Below are positions 44,555-56,775 of a stretch of DNA of 64,000 nucleotides, piece by piece. Under the pieces are notes generated by a model. It was not told where the DNA came from, did not search any database, and was given only the letters and a program-made list of their open reading frames with translations. Position numbers and translations under genes: made by a program. How positions within the stretch are numbered: position 1 is the first letter of the stretch; each line of letters opens with the position of its first letter. Source of the DNA: Akebia trifoliata (lineage: Eukaryota; Streptophyta; Magnoliopsida; Ranunculales; Lardizabalaceae); contig CM030715.1 in assembly GCA_017979445.1 (NCBI GenBank), positions 32,051,756 to 32,115,755 on the forward strand, in the 5' to 3' direction.

Positions 44555-46520
44555 CAATTGCTTTCATGGAGGGACTACTTAATACACTGCAGTGATCTGA
44601 TTGTGTTTCTACAAAACAAGAATGGTATACCTTGCTATCTGACGTTTGACTTGAAGTTCTCCCTTTAAGGAACCTGCGATGAGTATCGAGAATTATTCAC
44701 AATTTCAAATCCTTTCCTACATCAGTTGTTACCTCATCTACTTAACAGATTTCTATTTTCACCTTATTCTATTTGGCATCCATAAATAGCATGTGTGTTT
44801 GATGGTTGACTTCAGAGCTTTCTTCACTAAGATGGTGATAACACCTATAAATCTGATAATTTGATTCTGTTTAGACTTGAACACCATGAGCTTATGATGC
44901 ATTTAGCTTATAATGAGAGTCAGCTCCTTCATCTATCATGATTTATGTTTGGGTGTCTCTAGCCTTGCTGTAGCATTGTGAATTACTTTGTTTCAGTGAC
45001 TTCCATGTCTTAATTGTTCCTTTTTTACATAATTGACTAAATCGTAGAGGTTCACATGAATCAGTGCTCAACATAAATAAAGTCCTTGAAACTCAGCTAA
45101 TAAACCTTGCTTTCGTGATTCACTTGAGGGGTAAGTTAAACTATGGTTGAATGCAAAATTTCCAATTTCTGATGAGTGAATTCTGTTCAGTGACTACTGA
45201 ATGTTAGGCTAAAATTTTGCGAAACAGTAAAAAATTTCCCACACGAAGCTCGAATTCGATGGATGTTAAATGCATTTTCCTTTTCGTTCTTTGTTTTTGA
45301 AGGTTTTCCATCCTCTTATAAAACGCATAACCAACTAAAAGGTTGCTAACGTTTCTGAACTCTTCTCAAGCTGTTCTTATGATTGGTCATATGGTTACAT
45401 CAACAACTGAATTTTCATTTAGATTCAACACGCTAAATTTAACCTCTCTCTTCCCTTCTTTTGATGAATAAATAATATTTCAGATTCAGGTCCTAATTAT
45501 TTATACAAGGTTAAAAGATTGAAAATTATTGAAATCTATGAGGATCACAAACTTGCCATTTGACATGCTTCCTGTTTACAAACTTGGCAAGATAAATACC
45601 TGGAAATATTAAAAATGGGTCAGAGAACTTTCTTATTTTGATTAGAAATTCCTCTTGTTGGAGATCCACTTAGAGTGCCAAATTTTGTATTAGTCCTGGT
45701 TAGTTATATAGATTTGTGAGATAGTTTAAGTCTAATTGATTGTGAGTTAAATATGCATGGAAACTTGAGTTTTGTCCTACTTGAGTTACATTTAGGTTTT
45801 ATTTTTTTATACTGATAAGCTGGGGTTGAAGGGGCCCCTCCCTTATTACAAGATCTCAACGATAATAGTTGCAACATAAATCTTCAATCAATATTATCTC
45901 TAGATTTAATTCAATTTACAAGATGCATGAATTTAGAGGTTTCAAGAGGGTTTAATAGTCTCTTTTTAAAATTCTCTTCTTTTCATCTTTATATTTTTCT
46001 TTCACAACAATAACAAAGTCTTATTCCAAAGATTTGGAGTTAGTTAAACGAATTATTCTCCTTCATTTCACTGGTCTTCACAGCTAAGTCTTTCCTAATT
46101 GAATGATAGTTCATATATACTTTCATTATCTTCATTTACATTCTTTTAGGTCTTTCTCTCACTCTTTTAGAATTTTCAACTTGAATATTTATTCAAATTG
46201 GGGTTGTAATTGACCTTTGTTTAATATGCCCAACTCATATTAGTTGACTTAGAATTTTACCTGCATAACTTAAGTTTTTTTTCATGATTATATAAGTCTG
46301 GTTTATCACATTGTATGTGTAAGAGCAAGCTGACTGATTTCACCAATCAAAAAATACTTCTTCATGAAAGATTACATACGTTGTGGGACCTTTCCACATT
46401 AAAAGCCTTCACACATGCATGGATATTGTTTGGTAAAATTTCCACATTTGGAAATTTTATGTCAGATGATTTTTCTTGTTCAACCATTTTTATGTTTAGA
46501 GATTAACATGTCCCCTTTAT
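44555..46520. other. Region downstream of the bHLH gene, no further gene seen
   Basis: The first few hundred bases are probably the 3' untranslated and terminator region. Apart from a LINE tail at about 45803-45860, the rest is unrecognised. Short frames, for example at 46315, have no motif. Confidence 0.45.
45803..45860 (-). mobile_element. LINE 3' tail fragment
   Basis: On the minus strand, AGGGAGGGGCCCCTTCAACC, CCCAGCTTATCAGTATAAA and a poly-A match the 3' end of the LINE at 11785-11826 (CAGGGTGAGGCCC... CAGCTTACCAATAAAAAAAA). It is a 5'-truncated insertion of a related family. Confidence 0.65.
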
Positions 46521-46800
46521 GGGAGCGGATCCTCTGTGGTACTACTTTCCCTTAGTGATCTGTCTATAGCCTTGATTGATCACTTTCGAAAATCAAGAAC
46601 ACTGAAATCCTCTTATTTTGTGGGGATAGATCAGATTTGAAGAAAAAAACCTTTTCATGTTTTGAAAACCAACGGTCGCTAAACTCTTAAATCTACACGG
46701 CATAGATTTATTGTTGTGCTGATGTGTCCCATATCTTAACTACCTAAAACTACTACACGGAACTTCACGAAAGAAATACCACAGAGGATCCGCTCCTCCC
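46521..46800. mobile_element. MITE with about 24-bp terminal inverted repeats
   Basis: Left end GGGAGCGGATCCTCTGTGGT; the right end is its reverse complement, ACCACAGAGGATCCGCTCC followed by TCCC. The 280-bp interior is non-coding. Target duplication was not resolved, so the superfamily is open. Confidence 0.85.
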
Positions 46801-49130
46801 TACTCTTTATTTTTTTTCCACTAAAGACATGCTATTTTTATCAGTTGGAATAACTTTCTTTATAGTAAGACCCAAGTTTCTTTGTCAGGTCGTCTCCCTT
46901 CATTTCTAATAAAGGGAGATGACACGACAAACGAGAAAGGTTTATATTTAAAAAAATTGGGTAGGATTTTTCTCGAATTGCATTGGGATTGATCTGAATC
47001 CGATTCAAACATCCAAATTCTTGATTCAAATCCTAATTTTTCGGATAGAAACGGATCAGATATCAGATAAAACTCGGATCATTGCCAGCTTTATCGAAAA
47101 CTTCTATCCTAATGATGCTAGATGTTGTGGTCTCATTATTGGCATATTTGAAGTTGATCATCGAGATTTCTATTTATTTGATGATGACAATGTGCAAATG
47201 GTGGTTAGAATGGATATAAATGCCCTTGAATTAACATTAGATAGGATTTTAAATGAAATTGAATGGAGGATCGAATTTGTTCAGCTGACCAAAAAATTTT
47301 CATGAAGATGATGTAAGAGCAAGATAAGATATATTAAGCAATGTTTTGCAGTTGCTGAACTCATGGATTTTCTTATTGCAAGGTGATTCTGGCAGTTATT
47401 GTTCAATATGGAAAGTAACTTGTGTAGCTTGTGATAGTAATAGACATATTGTATTGGGTTCAATCTGAGGACCGTAATATCCTTGTGGGGCCTGGTCAAC
47501 ACCACAATTGTTTTAAATACAAGCCTCACTCCATCTTAGGTTTCCTACCTGTTTTGAGTGAATGCTTCCACACTTCTCTTGTAGAAGATTGTTCTAGGAT
47601 TTAGTTTTCAAATATGTACAAGAAGAAAAACACTTCCATTATCCTCGTAGTATGCAAATCATAGTGAGCTATTTTGAATTTGTTGTGGACAGTTAACCTG
47701 CTATCAGTTCTATATTGTTATCATCTTGTTTTTAGGGATTTATCCAATCCGACTCAGCAAACCTATTCAAATAGATTTATGGATTGGTTCCCAAATTAGC
47801 TAATATAGCTTGAACTTCCACTTTTGTGATTACTGATTATTGACTTAGTAATAATATTTAACCAAATGATTGGATTTCTTTTGAACCTTTTTATTTAAGA
47901 GTTAGGTAAACTCTACATTAGTTTTTTTGACTCCAGGTGCTAGGTTTTACCAAGAGATCAATTTATAGATTCCAAGAGCACGTTGTCCATATCATGAAGA
48001 CCAACCATACAAACATCAGTCGATTTCAATATTCCTGACCTCATGAATTAAAAAGATATTTGTAAAATTAACGTTGTTGGTGATAATGAGCAACAATATG
48101 GGAAAAACTACTTGTAATCCAACATAATCTTCATGTGGTCCTACTGACAAAGTTTAAAAAAAAATGTAGTAGTAAATGGATGTAGATTTAAGCCTAACAC
48201 TTCATTTACTAGGTAATAGCTTTAGTTGCCATTGTTTAATATATTTATGGGTTAACTATTTATGCTTGTTTGTCTGTGTTTGGTCTGTTGGAAGACGAAT
48301 GGTTGAGATGGGAGAATTTATAGTTATATACTTCTAGGATTCCCAAGAAACATGTATCATAGAAAATTTGTGCTAATATGTAGAAATCACATAGACTCGC
48401 GAATAATATATGACAATGAAATCATTAGTGTTGCTTCAAATTCTTTTGTGCCTACATATATAATAGATGGTCTACCCTCTTTTTAGTCCTGCCATATGTC
48501 CCAGATAAATATGGTTTATGTGGTCCCGCTGAGTCACACATAATCCTCCAAGCGATCTCAAATATCAAAATTCCGAAGAACATTAAGCTCACAAACCTCT
48601 CTAGATCTGAAAAAGACTGAACTAAGAAATCTTTTTCTAGATCATGGATCATTGTTTGATTTGACTTAAACTCTTCAACTCCAGAGAAGATCAAATTCAC
48701 AAACCCTTCTTCAGATGCTAGATTATTTTCTAAGAAGACTTGGGCTCTCTAATTCCAAAGAAGACCAAGTTTACTATCCCTATTTCAGAAACAAAATACC
48801 ACATTTTCTAGCCAATCAAGCTCCAACTGGAAGAGAAGAAGCCACATATAGATTAAGAAAAAAGTCAATCTCTCATCAAGTTTGATTACTAATCGGAAGA
48901 GAACACTTGAGCATGTCAGTGTAATTGGGATCAATATTATCATCATTATAAAAAGAGAGAATTCCCAAAACGGTGCACCATTGAGATTATTTCTGAAAAT
49001 GGTAAATTGCTGTTTTTGAAAATAAGTTTTTTTTACAAAATCGGTAAAAATCAAAATGAATAGTGTTTTGGTAACTTTTCATACCAAAATACCCTTTTCT
49101 TTATCTTTTTTTTTTTTAAAACACTTTTCT
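46801..49130. other. Intergenic stretch, mostly unrecognised
   Basis: About 46970-47090 carries the GATCATTGCCAGC type repeat also seen near 18885. The frame at 47021-47305 gives 94 residues with no recognisable domain and is not called. About 48600-48790 shows irregular repeats of 'CAAACCTCT/CAAACCCTTCTTCAGATGCT' type. No gene or RNA was recognised. Confidence 0.35.
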
Positions 49131-49296
49131 TATTAACATAGTAAGATTTTAAGCCTTACTAAGAGTCGTTTTTTAAACACTTTTGAGCTTGATCCAAACT
49201 TTTGAAAATGGACGGCTAGCAAATTTTGAATTTGAAACTTAGAATTAAAATACAATGACGAAAAATAAAAATTTTCGGATTTAAAAAAAAAAAAAT

Positions 49297-49945
49297 TTTT
49301 TTTTTTGCTAAGCAAGCAAGGATTTGTATAAAATAAAAATGATTTACAGAAGCCTAGGGTTTGGAAGATCCAATTGATCACCCACAAACACCTTCTGAGC
49401 TAATAAAGGAAAATAAAAAACATTGTGAAAAGTTAGGGTAGAGGACGTTTAGGAGGCAAAAGAGACTAGTGCATCAGCTGTACTATTGTCTTCCCTGTAG
49501 ACGTGTCTGATGTCCCATTCTATTTGATCCAGAATCCCCAATATCTTGAAGAATAGAAACTCAAAGTGCCATGGAAAACTTCCGCCCTTGACTACATTAA
49601 CTAACAACATTGAATCTGTTTCAATAATAATTTTAGGACCCACCGTAAAAGATAATTTCAGACCAATGAGAAGAGCACTAAACTCCGGAAAATTATTAGT
49701 TCCACTAGTCTTTCTAGTAATCAGGGTGGGGCCCTTCATAGCCTCAGCTTATCGATCAAAAAAAAAAAAAAAGTAAACCTTCCACATGGTTCCTTAAAAT
49801 ACAACCTGCCCTGGCCTTCCCTAGATTGCCAATGCTCGATCCATCGCCATGCAATTTTAAACACCCTGGAGGTGGTTTATCCCAAGCCATGGCTACAAGA
49901 ATCGACGGAGGGATAATTTGGGGTTATGAGCCAAGCTCAATTGGA
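49297..49945 (-). mobile_element. 5'-truncated LINE fragment with RNase H domain
   Basis: On the minus strand it starts near 49945 and ends in an A run (poly-T on the plus strand, 49297-49307). It holds the RNase H domain in two pieces. LHGDGSSIGNLGKARAG lies near 49800-49850. NNFPEFSALLIGLKL and IIIETDSMLLVNVVKGG lie at 49590-49700, with HVYREDNSTADAL near 49470-49505. The acidic catalytic residues D, E and D are visible. It is broken by a plus-strand LINE tail. Confidence 0.8.
49721..49771 (+). mobile_element. Tiny LINE 3'-end insertion inside the antisense LINE fragment
   Basis: CAGGGTGGGGCCCTTCATAG, CCTCAGCTTATCGATC and a 15-base A run match the LINE 3' end at 11785-11826, on the opposite strand to the RNase H fragment it interrupts. 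Only about 50 bp were inserted. Confidence 0.7.
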
Positions 49946-50424
49946 TAATTTTTTTTTAAGTTTATAGAATTTTGTCCTCTACAATCCTGAATGATCGGAT
50001 CATGTTTGTGGATGCCAAAAGAGAAGCCAAGGACTTTTGTTTCTTGGTCTGGTTCACCATTTGCGGAAGCAACAAATGAAGAAGAGAAGAACATGAAGAA
50101 AAAGAACAATGCTTCTTCTTCGGAACACCGTGTAGCATCCAAAAACATGATCTGATGCTTCAGGGGTGTAAAAGATAAAATTCCATGAAATTTGAAAAAA
50201 ACAGTTATTTTTCACCGTTGAATTTTAATTTGAAATTCGGGGAGTTCGCTACTCTTACATTTTCAAAAGCTTGCTGCAAGCTAAAACAAATATATATATA
50301 TATATTTGAATATGAGTTTTTCGATGAAATTTAGAGGGCTGTGGTGTCGGATTGCTGATGTGATTATCCATTTGAGCACAACAACCCTCAGTATGCCTTA
50401 AAATCCTATTATGTTTTTAAGGAA

Positions 50425-51156
50425 AGTGTCTAAAACAGAGAAAGGGTATTTTGGGTATAAAAAATTATCAAAACACTGTACATTTTAAATTTTACTAATT
50501 TGGCAAAAATAAAACTTGTTTTCGAAAATGGTAATTTACTGTTTTTGGAATTAATTTGAATAATGCACCATTTTGAGAATTAGTCAATTTTGGAAATATT
50601 TTTTTGGTAAATTTGTCTTATAAAATTCATTTATCATCTCAATTTGTGCGTCCTAAGGAAGGATGAAGAATCTTCTGTTGAAATTATTACCTTGAGAAGC
50701 TTTATAACTAAGTCCGTTTATGTGGGCTTATATGAAAAATATAGATCTGCCGATTTGTAGCAAGTAAATGAAAGATATCTTCACCTTTTTAAATGATATA
50801 ATTGACAGCTTTGCCTTTAAACAGCTGAGCTGACGATCTAAATTACGTTTTGAATACAAATGAACGGGTGGCTCTTGCTATCTTTTCCATTATTGTATCC
50901 TGTCTTGATAGCTTCATTTACGAGAAAGGAACCGCATAGACTTTAACTACCTTATCCACCGAAAAGGTCAAATGTAAAGTTTTATATTTTTGAGTTAACA
51001 CCCTTATGAATGTTGCAAAACAGATATGCCTCCTTGAACTCAATGTTTGGAGTTACGTCCCTCATTATACAACTTTGGCAATGCTTGCCTAAAAGGTCCA
51101 ATTCCATCCCTTAATTAAGATGGATCTTAAAAGAGGAAGAAAATAACATGGAGGCA
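50425..51156 (+). other. Intergenic stretch; start of copy 3 of the paralogous segment
   Basis: From about 50810, TTTAAACAGCTGAGCTGACG and GATAGCTTCATTTACGAGAAA match copy 2 (22295) and copy 1 (730). No gene is visible. Confidence 0.45.
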
Positions 51157-51282
51157 TTTTTTATTTTATTTTATTGGTAAGCCTATTTTTAAATGAGTAT
51201 AGTAACTTGGTGCTGGTGGGATTTGAAATTACATCTCTGGTATCATCACCAAAGACTTTACCAACTAAGTTAGCTGGCACTT
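51157..51282 (-). mobile_element. tRNA-derived SINE with LINE-like tail
   Basis: On the minus strand the head reads GTGCCAGCTAACTTAGTTGG, then TAAAG (A-box type). About 30 bp later comes AATTTCAAATCCCACCAGCA (B-box type), the RNA polymerase III promoter of tRNA-derived SINEs. The 3' end GGCTTACCAATAAAATAAAA resembles the LINE end CAGCTTACCAATAAAA at 11810, as expected for a SINE using LINE machinery. The solo LTR inserted right at its head. Confidence 0.72.
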
Positions 51283-52619
51283 TGATCGAGTTGTAAATCT
51301 TGCTAAATAAATGCAGAGATTAAGATGTGAACTAAGACTTTGGGCAAGTCGAATTCGTTCCACAGGGACAACGAAGATTCAAAGATTCATTCGGATAAAA
51401 AGGCCAAAACAGAATTAGAAAACAGATTTTTCTTTAAAAAAAAACAAAATTGATTTGTTGCACAAATGAAATGAAAATTACTTGCAATTGAAATTAAAAA
51501 CAGAAAAGAAAGATTGAAAATCTAAGAGAGAGAGATTAGAGAAGTTAATCAAACATTTGCAATTAATCCATAATGTAGATAAATTCGGAATATAACTCAA
51601 TCCATGGAGCAAGTCATTGCTCATGGATTGGACGGTGGAACAATTAAATCCTTAAGAGTAATCAAAGGATATTCATGAAAACACTAGTATGATTGAGATT
51701 GCCAAACTCATTTTCTGATTTTTCACATAGCATAGCCATTCTTGAACTTATCTAAGTAATGGCTATCTAAGTTGGATCAGAATTATAAGTTGGATTACCT
51801 TAATCAGAATAGAATTTTCAGAATTAAAACATGTAAGCAAAGCAAGAATTTAAATCTACACTAGAGGGATTAATTTGCTATGGCTTCCTTAACTTCTCTA
51901 ATGAGAATTTAGCCAATCATTGCAAGCATTGTAATTGCAGAAAAATAATAAAAGAGAAAAGAGAAAATAGGTGAAGAAGATGAAAATGATGATCGATCCG
52001 AAATTCTTCTTTTATAGCTCTCCCAACAATAACACAAACAATGAATGATTCCTCTTGATGTTCTCATTACACTCAAGATCTCACCCAAAGGAAAAATTAC
52101 AGAGAATTAAAAGAAGAAAAACCAAAAATTATGGAAGAAGAGAAGAGGATAAGAGCCTAAGAGGGACCCAAGAGGGGGCCCCTTCTTTGAAATCAACCCT
52201 CAAATTTATAATGTTCATATTCGGGTAATCGGGGTGATTTGGCGGATAATTCGATTCGAATGGCCCAATCAGTTACAACAACCGAAGCTTCTAGAAGCTT
52301 TTGTAAAAATCTCGAGGACAAATTCCTCTAAATGACCGCGGCGCGGTCTCGGCTAGCCGCGGCGCGGTGACGTGGCGTCCAAAATCCTCGAGATTTTGCC
52401 GGATACTTCCTTTTTGCTCGCATGTTGTAACAGTAATTGTTATTTCTTTTGTTGGTTTCCGAATGTACCATTTTCACCTGAAATTAGTAACAAACTATTG
52501 TTAGCCACATTAATTTGGGATTTAATAAAATTTATTATTATTTTAAGGGAACTAGTATTTATACGATAGTAATCTCGGTGAAATTACGGTCCCAAATTGA
52601 TATTATTGGGACCTTATCA
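51283..52619 (-). mobile_element. Solo LTR, second member, reverse orientation
   Basis: The ends TGATCGAGTTG and GGGACCTTATCA are the reverse complement of the ends of 9367-10642. CACTT flanks it at 51278-51282 and 52620-52624. At 1337 bp it is about 60 bp longer than the other copy and has GC-rich runs (GCGGCGCGG) near 52340-52368. No second LTR or internal region adjoins it. Confidence 0.92.
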
Positions 52620-53038
52620 CACTTGCTTAATTTTAATTTCATTATCATCAAGGTCAAAATTCTATAACACGAATGCTTTCACTCCAATAATATTATAAAA
52701 TGGGTTTTGTTCGATCAGATTTGATTGGGATTTGTAACAAAATTGATTTGGATAGTGAACCAATGGTTTTTGTGAATATTATTTAAATTAGGATTGGAAC
52801 TTTGCCTCTAAACCCTTACCCTTGGGCGAGTGACACACTGTCCCTACAATCCTCAGGCAACTCTGAAGGGATTTGGCCTAACGAAAACTAGTGGCTTGAT
52901 GTACAATGCCTTCAGCCAATAGATATGAAAGGCTTGAACTTAACAATATCAAATCAAATCCTTATTGGATACCAAAATCTAACAATAATCCGGTGTTGGT
53001 CTAATTTTCTCCTCATATATAAATATAAGGTAGCGTTT

Positions 53039-53425
53039 TGTAGATAATTTTAAGGGGACAACTTTGAGAAACAAAATTTGTCCTATGTGACCTAAAAGTT
53101 TCAACTTGGGCTGATTTTTTACGAAGATGAACTTTATGGTGAGGTGATCATCCTCACAAAAAACTAGCCCAGTCTTTGTAATCCCATCAAAAGTGATTTA
53201 CAAATTAACGATACAAATCAATAGTCCACAATTCTTCAACATTGTAAACCACTTTTGATGGGGTTAGAAGTTTCAGATTGAGCTGATTTTTTGTGAGAAT
53301 GATCTCCTCATCATAGAGATCATCCTCACAAAAACTCAGCTCAATCCAAAAAAATTTTAAACCAAATAGGACAAAAAAATTTCTCCCAACATTGTTCCCC
53401 TAAGATTGTCAGCCAAACACTCCCC
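53039..53425. mobile_element. MITE, second copy of the double-hairpin family
   Basis: It has the same plan as 1751-2127: imperfect terminal inverted repeats (GGTAGCGTTTTGTAGATAAT against the complement of GATTGTCAGCCAAACACTCCCC), two inner hairpins with GATCATCCTCAC / GTGAGGATGATC cores, and TA-rich flanks. It is more diverged than copy 1. Confidence 0.75.
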
Positions 53426-53474
53426 ATATATAGGGAGGCGGATCATGGGATATAAGTAAAAATATATGTAATAA

Positions 53475-53765
53475 CAATCATTTTTCAAAATGTGGGTTAG
53501 AAGTTTGTGATTAAGTTGATTTTTTGTGAGGATGATCTCTATGATGAGGAGATCATCCTAAAAAAATCAGCCCAATCTGAAAATTCTAACCCTATCAAAA
53601 GTGATTTAGAATGTGGATTGTCAATTTTTTACCAATAATTTGTAACCACTTTTGATGGATTTAAAAGTTTTAGATTGGACTGATTTTTTATGAGGATGAT
53701 CTTCTCATCATAGAGATCATCCTCACAAAAAATCAACTAAATCCGAAACTTCTTCTCCAAAAGAG
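53475..53765. mobile_element. MITE, third copy of the double-hairpin family
   Basis: It contains TTTTTTGTGAGGATGATCTC, then GAGGAGATCATCCT, then CTTTTGATGG and a second hairpin ending GAGATCATCCTCACAAAAAA. The terminal repeats are not clear, so the borders are approximate. Confidence 0.7.
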
Positions 53766-54500
53766 GAGAGATCTTGAATCCAAACAACCTCATTGGAAAC
53801 CCACATTGATTTATCTCAGTTTGCTTGGTATGTGTGGTATTACATGTACTTGGGGGATTTGGGTGAGATATGGTGGTCTAAGAGATCAGTTGTCTCATCC
53901 ATGTTGGTCGGGCCTACAGTTTGGACACCCCCATCATTAAAAAAAATAAATTTAGTCATCAGAAACACGTAAAATGTAGAACTACTTCTCTAATTACTTC
54001 ATCAATTAGGAAAATTTTGATATACCTCTTATATTAGAAAAAAATTGTACTTACCTCCCTTCACAATTTAACTTGGTTTGTTGATCAAACCAAAACCATA
54101 TTTTTTAAGAAGTTCTTATATTTCAGCAACTTTGTTTCTTAGGGAGGTCTAGCTTTGGTATTTTGTTTGATTTGGTCAAAGTAATTATAGCGGATGGGAG
54201 ACAATCAGAGTAATACTTTTCTGGAGAAAAAACTATTTTAAAATATTTATAAATTTCATATAATTTTATTTTACTCGTCGGGTCAACTTGCAAGTTTTCA
54301 ACTCTATTAGACTCGATGGACACTCAAATTGAGTCGAGTTTTCAAATTTTAAAACTAAGGTTTTAGCTAGTGTTAATTAGTAATGCTAAACAAGTACTTG
54401 TGTGCCTATGCTGCTGAAAATCAGACATTATATTATTCTTTTTATAAACTGGGCTACCATCTAATTATATTATTTAATAATATACATAAGAACAAAGCCA
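53766..54500. other. Unrecognised intergenic stretch
   Basis: No gene, RNA or mobile-element end was recognised between the third MITE and the resumption of copy 3. Confidence 0.35.
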
Positions 54501-55767
54501 AGATCAATGTATTGATTTAGCTGATCTACTTCACTCATTCGTCTCCTGACAATATCTACTAATTGATTGTCTTCTGTTTGGCTATGAATCTATTGGATTT
54601 TGAGATAAACATGTTAGCTGTACATTCCTAGTAGGACCCATGACACCTCTTCGTATCTCGTATAATAAGGTACTAATAAAGATCGCTACATCCAACATTA
54701 CCAAATTATGGCTACTTTATGATTATGTTTTAAGTATTGAAGCTTATAAAAGATTTCATGTTATTAATTTACTTATATCTTGATTAAAAAATAGCTAATA
54801 TGTATCCTTTTGTTTATGAAGGAGAAGGATCCCAAGAAACTATAATCTTAGATATACTTGGGTAGAATAACTCACAACGACCCAACAAAAACATTTGATT
54901 AATATCCACTGAAGCAGATGCTCATAGTTTTCTACAATACTGTGAGAAATGATCCAATGTGTGATGTACATAGAAGTTCATTGTATAACATTCTCATTGG
55001 GATTCTTATTTATTACTGTTGATGAACCAATCCAATAAATCCATCCATAACAAGTTCTTATATCCTTTTTTGAGATTTGCAAGGTCGAACACTAACAACT
55101 AATTAATGAACCATCAAGTCACCATCTTGCCTCCTCGATTGTACTAGATCTTCAATCGTTAAATGATTCGATCCATCACATTATACCCACACATCACAAT
55201 TGTGGTCGTTTCTAGTTCCATATCTAATGATCAAATAAAACACACACGGTATATCTATTTCTCTCACAATAATGACCACAGTAAAATAATATAAAAAAGA
55301 GTTATGCTGGGGTGATACTGGAGGACACACCTGAGTTGTCGTGCACACATAATCATAGATGCTTTTCTGCAAGATACGAATAAAAAACATCTACGGTTAT
55401 GTGTGCACCACCATATCAGACGTGTGCCCCCCAGTGTGTCAGACCAGCATTAGTCTATAAAAAACTATCAATCCCTTTAATTTTCAACAACATGTCATTA
55501 AAGAACATATCCAACTGCTCCTCATCTTACTTTATTGGATAAGTGCTTATAAAATACGGGTATTCCAGGTCCTCGGGAGATCTTGCCCTTGATACTGTTG
55601 GTATAGCTTAACTTCATCCTCCTAGTTGCCTTGACCCAATAATTAAGAAATATATCCAAGCCGATAGGTTTGGTGGAAGTCATATATGCAAACTAATGAT
55701 ATGGACCATCCCTGGATGATCCTAGCATATCCATTGGTTTGATCATACGTACAATGGAAATCAATGA

Positions 55768-55850
55768 TCCTTTTTTTAATTATTGGTAAGTTGGGGTTAA
55801 TGGGTCCCCTCCCATTTTATTAAATACTCACAAATATAATTACAAGATAC
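55768..55850 (-). mobile_element. LINE 3' tail fragment
   Basis: On the minus strand, TGGGAGGGGACCCATTAACC, CCAACTTACCAATAATT and an A-rich end match the LINE tails at 11785 and 45803. It closes copy 3 of the paralogous segment. Confidence 0.6.
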
Positions 55851-56510
55851 ACCGTCAATAATAATATTCATGACCTCTTTAGCATATCCATTGATTTTAA
55901 AAAAAAAAAATTGCCCAGAAAATCATTTTTTGGGTATATTACTTTCCAAGTAAATGATTTCTCAAAATTTATTGCACGTAGAAAATCACTCAGGATTTCT
56001 TTTTTTCTTTTTTGCTTGCTACATTGGAGAATCATAAGAAAAAACATTTTATGATTTGATACATATAGCTATCACGCAAATAAAATTTGGCTAATTAAGT
56101 AAAATTCATTTGTATCTGCTATTATAGTTGAAAACTAGTAACCATATAAGATGTTCAAGAAGAAAGAGGATATAGCAGCAACTCATATGACATTGAAAAA
56201 TGTATGTAAACGTAACAAAGGATATATCTATTTCAAGAGAGGAATTGCAGTCCAATATTGATAATCCACTATTAAAGCCTTATAAGCTTCCCAATCTATC
56301 AAGAGAGCAACTGAGATGACATTTTACTCTCTCTCTTCTTTTGAACTTGGAAATAAGGAATTTTTTAGATCTGATGCTAAATGGATCTTGTTCTATCTTT
56401 GATCAAAGATTTTAATTATAGGAAAATATAAATTGGAGTTTGAAGAACAAGGGGAAGGAGAACAAGGGGAAGGAGAAGGATCCCACAAACCAATAACAGA
56501 TTAAGGAGGG
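55851..56510. other. Unrecognised AT-rich stretch
   Basis: No recognisable gene or element. A short GAACAAGGGGAAGGA duplication occurs at about 56446-56475. Confidence 0.35.
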
Positions 56511-56514
56511 TTTA

Positions 56515-56775
56515 TGTTAGAGAATAAGATGCATGAGATACACTGTATCATTGTTAGTGTATCTCATCACAAATGGAAGGTTGTGATGAAGGAAATTTTA
56601 AAATATATATTGATATTTAGAATATATCAATTAGGATATTCTAGAATATTTATATTAGGTAGTTTTCATATATCTTGGTTGATGTAATGTCTATAAATAC
56701 TCTATTGGGACTTTTGTAATATTTATCCAAGAATTCTCAATAAAATCATATTTCTGCAATTTATTCAATCACTAG
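56515..56775 (+). mobile_element. LTR-like remnant, possibly copia
   Basis: It begins TGTTAGAGAATAAGATGC after the purine-rich AAGGAGGG. It contains a TATA-like TCTATAAATACTC (56690) and an AATAAAAT polyadenylation-like signal (56740), in the order found in copia LTRs. The 3' border and target duplication could not be fixed. Confidence 0.45.

Larger units (their letters stand above)
49135..50421. repeat. Interspersed foldback-like repeat, fullest copy
   Basis: The left end AACATAGTAAGATTTTAAGC, CTTACTAAG pairs with the right end ACCCTCAGTATGCCTTAAA, CCTATTATGTT as an imperfect inverted repeat. The centre also contains an inverted pair: AGAATTTTGTCCTCTACAA at 49967 and AAGATAAAATTCCATGAAA at 50170, with GATCATGTTTGTGGATGCC / GCATCCAAAAACATGATC inside. 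Partial relatives are at 17043-17380, 30120-30213 plus 39605-39910, and 40240-40600. It is interrupted by a LINE fragment at about 49297-49945. No transposase was seen. Confidence 0.65.
50810..55770 (+). repeat. Copy 3 of the three-copy paralogous segment
   Basis: It shares ordered blocks with copies 1 and 2 (see the entries at 700 and 22280), but is expanded by the SINE, the solo LTR and two MITEs at 51157-53765. Matching resumes near 54510 and runs to about 55770 (ATCTTGCCCTTGATACTGTT near 55590). Confidence 0.62.

Noticed and set aside
47021..47305. 94-codon open frame
   Set aside because: No recognisable domain, and its start lies in repeat-like sequence shared with 18885. There is no splice or promoter support.
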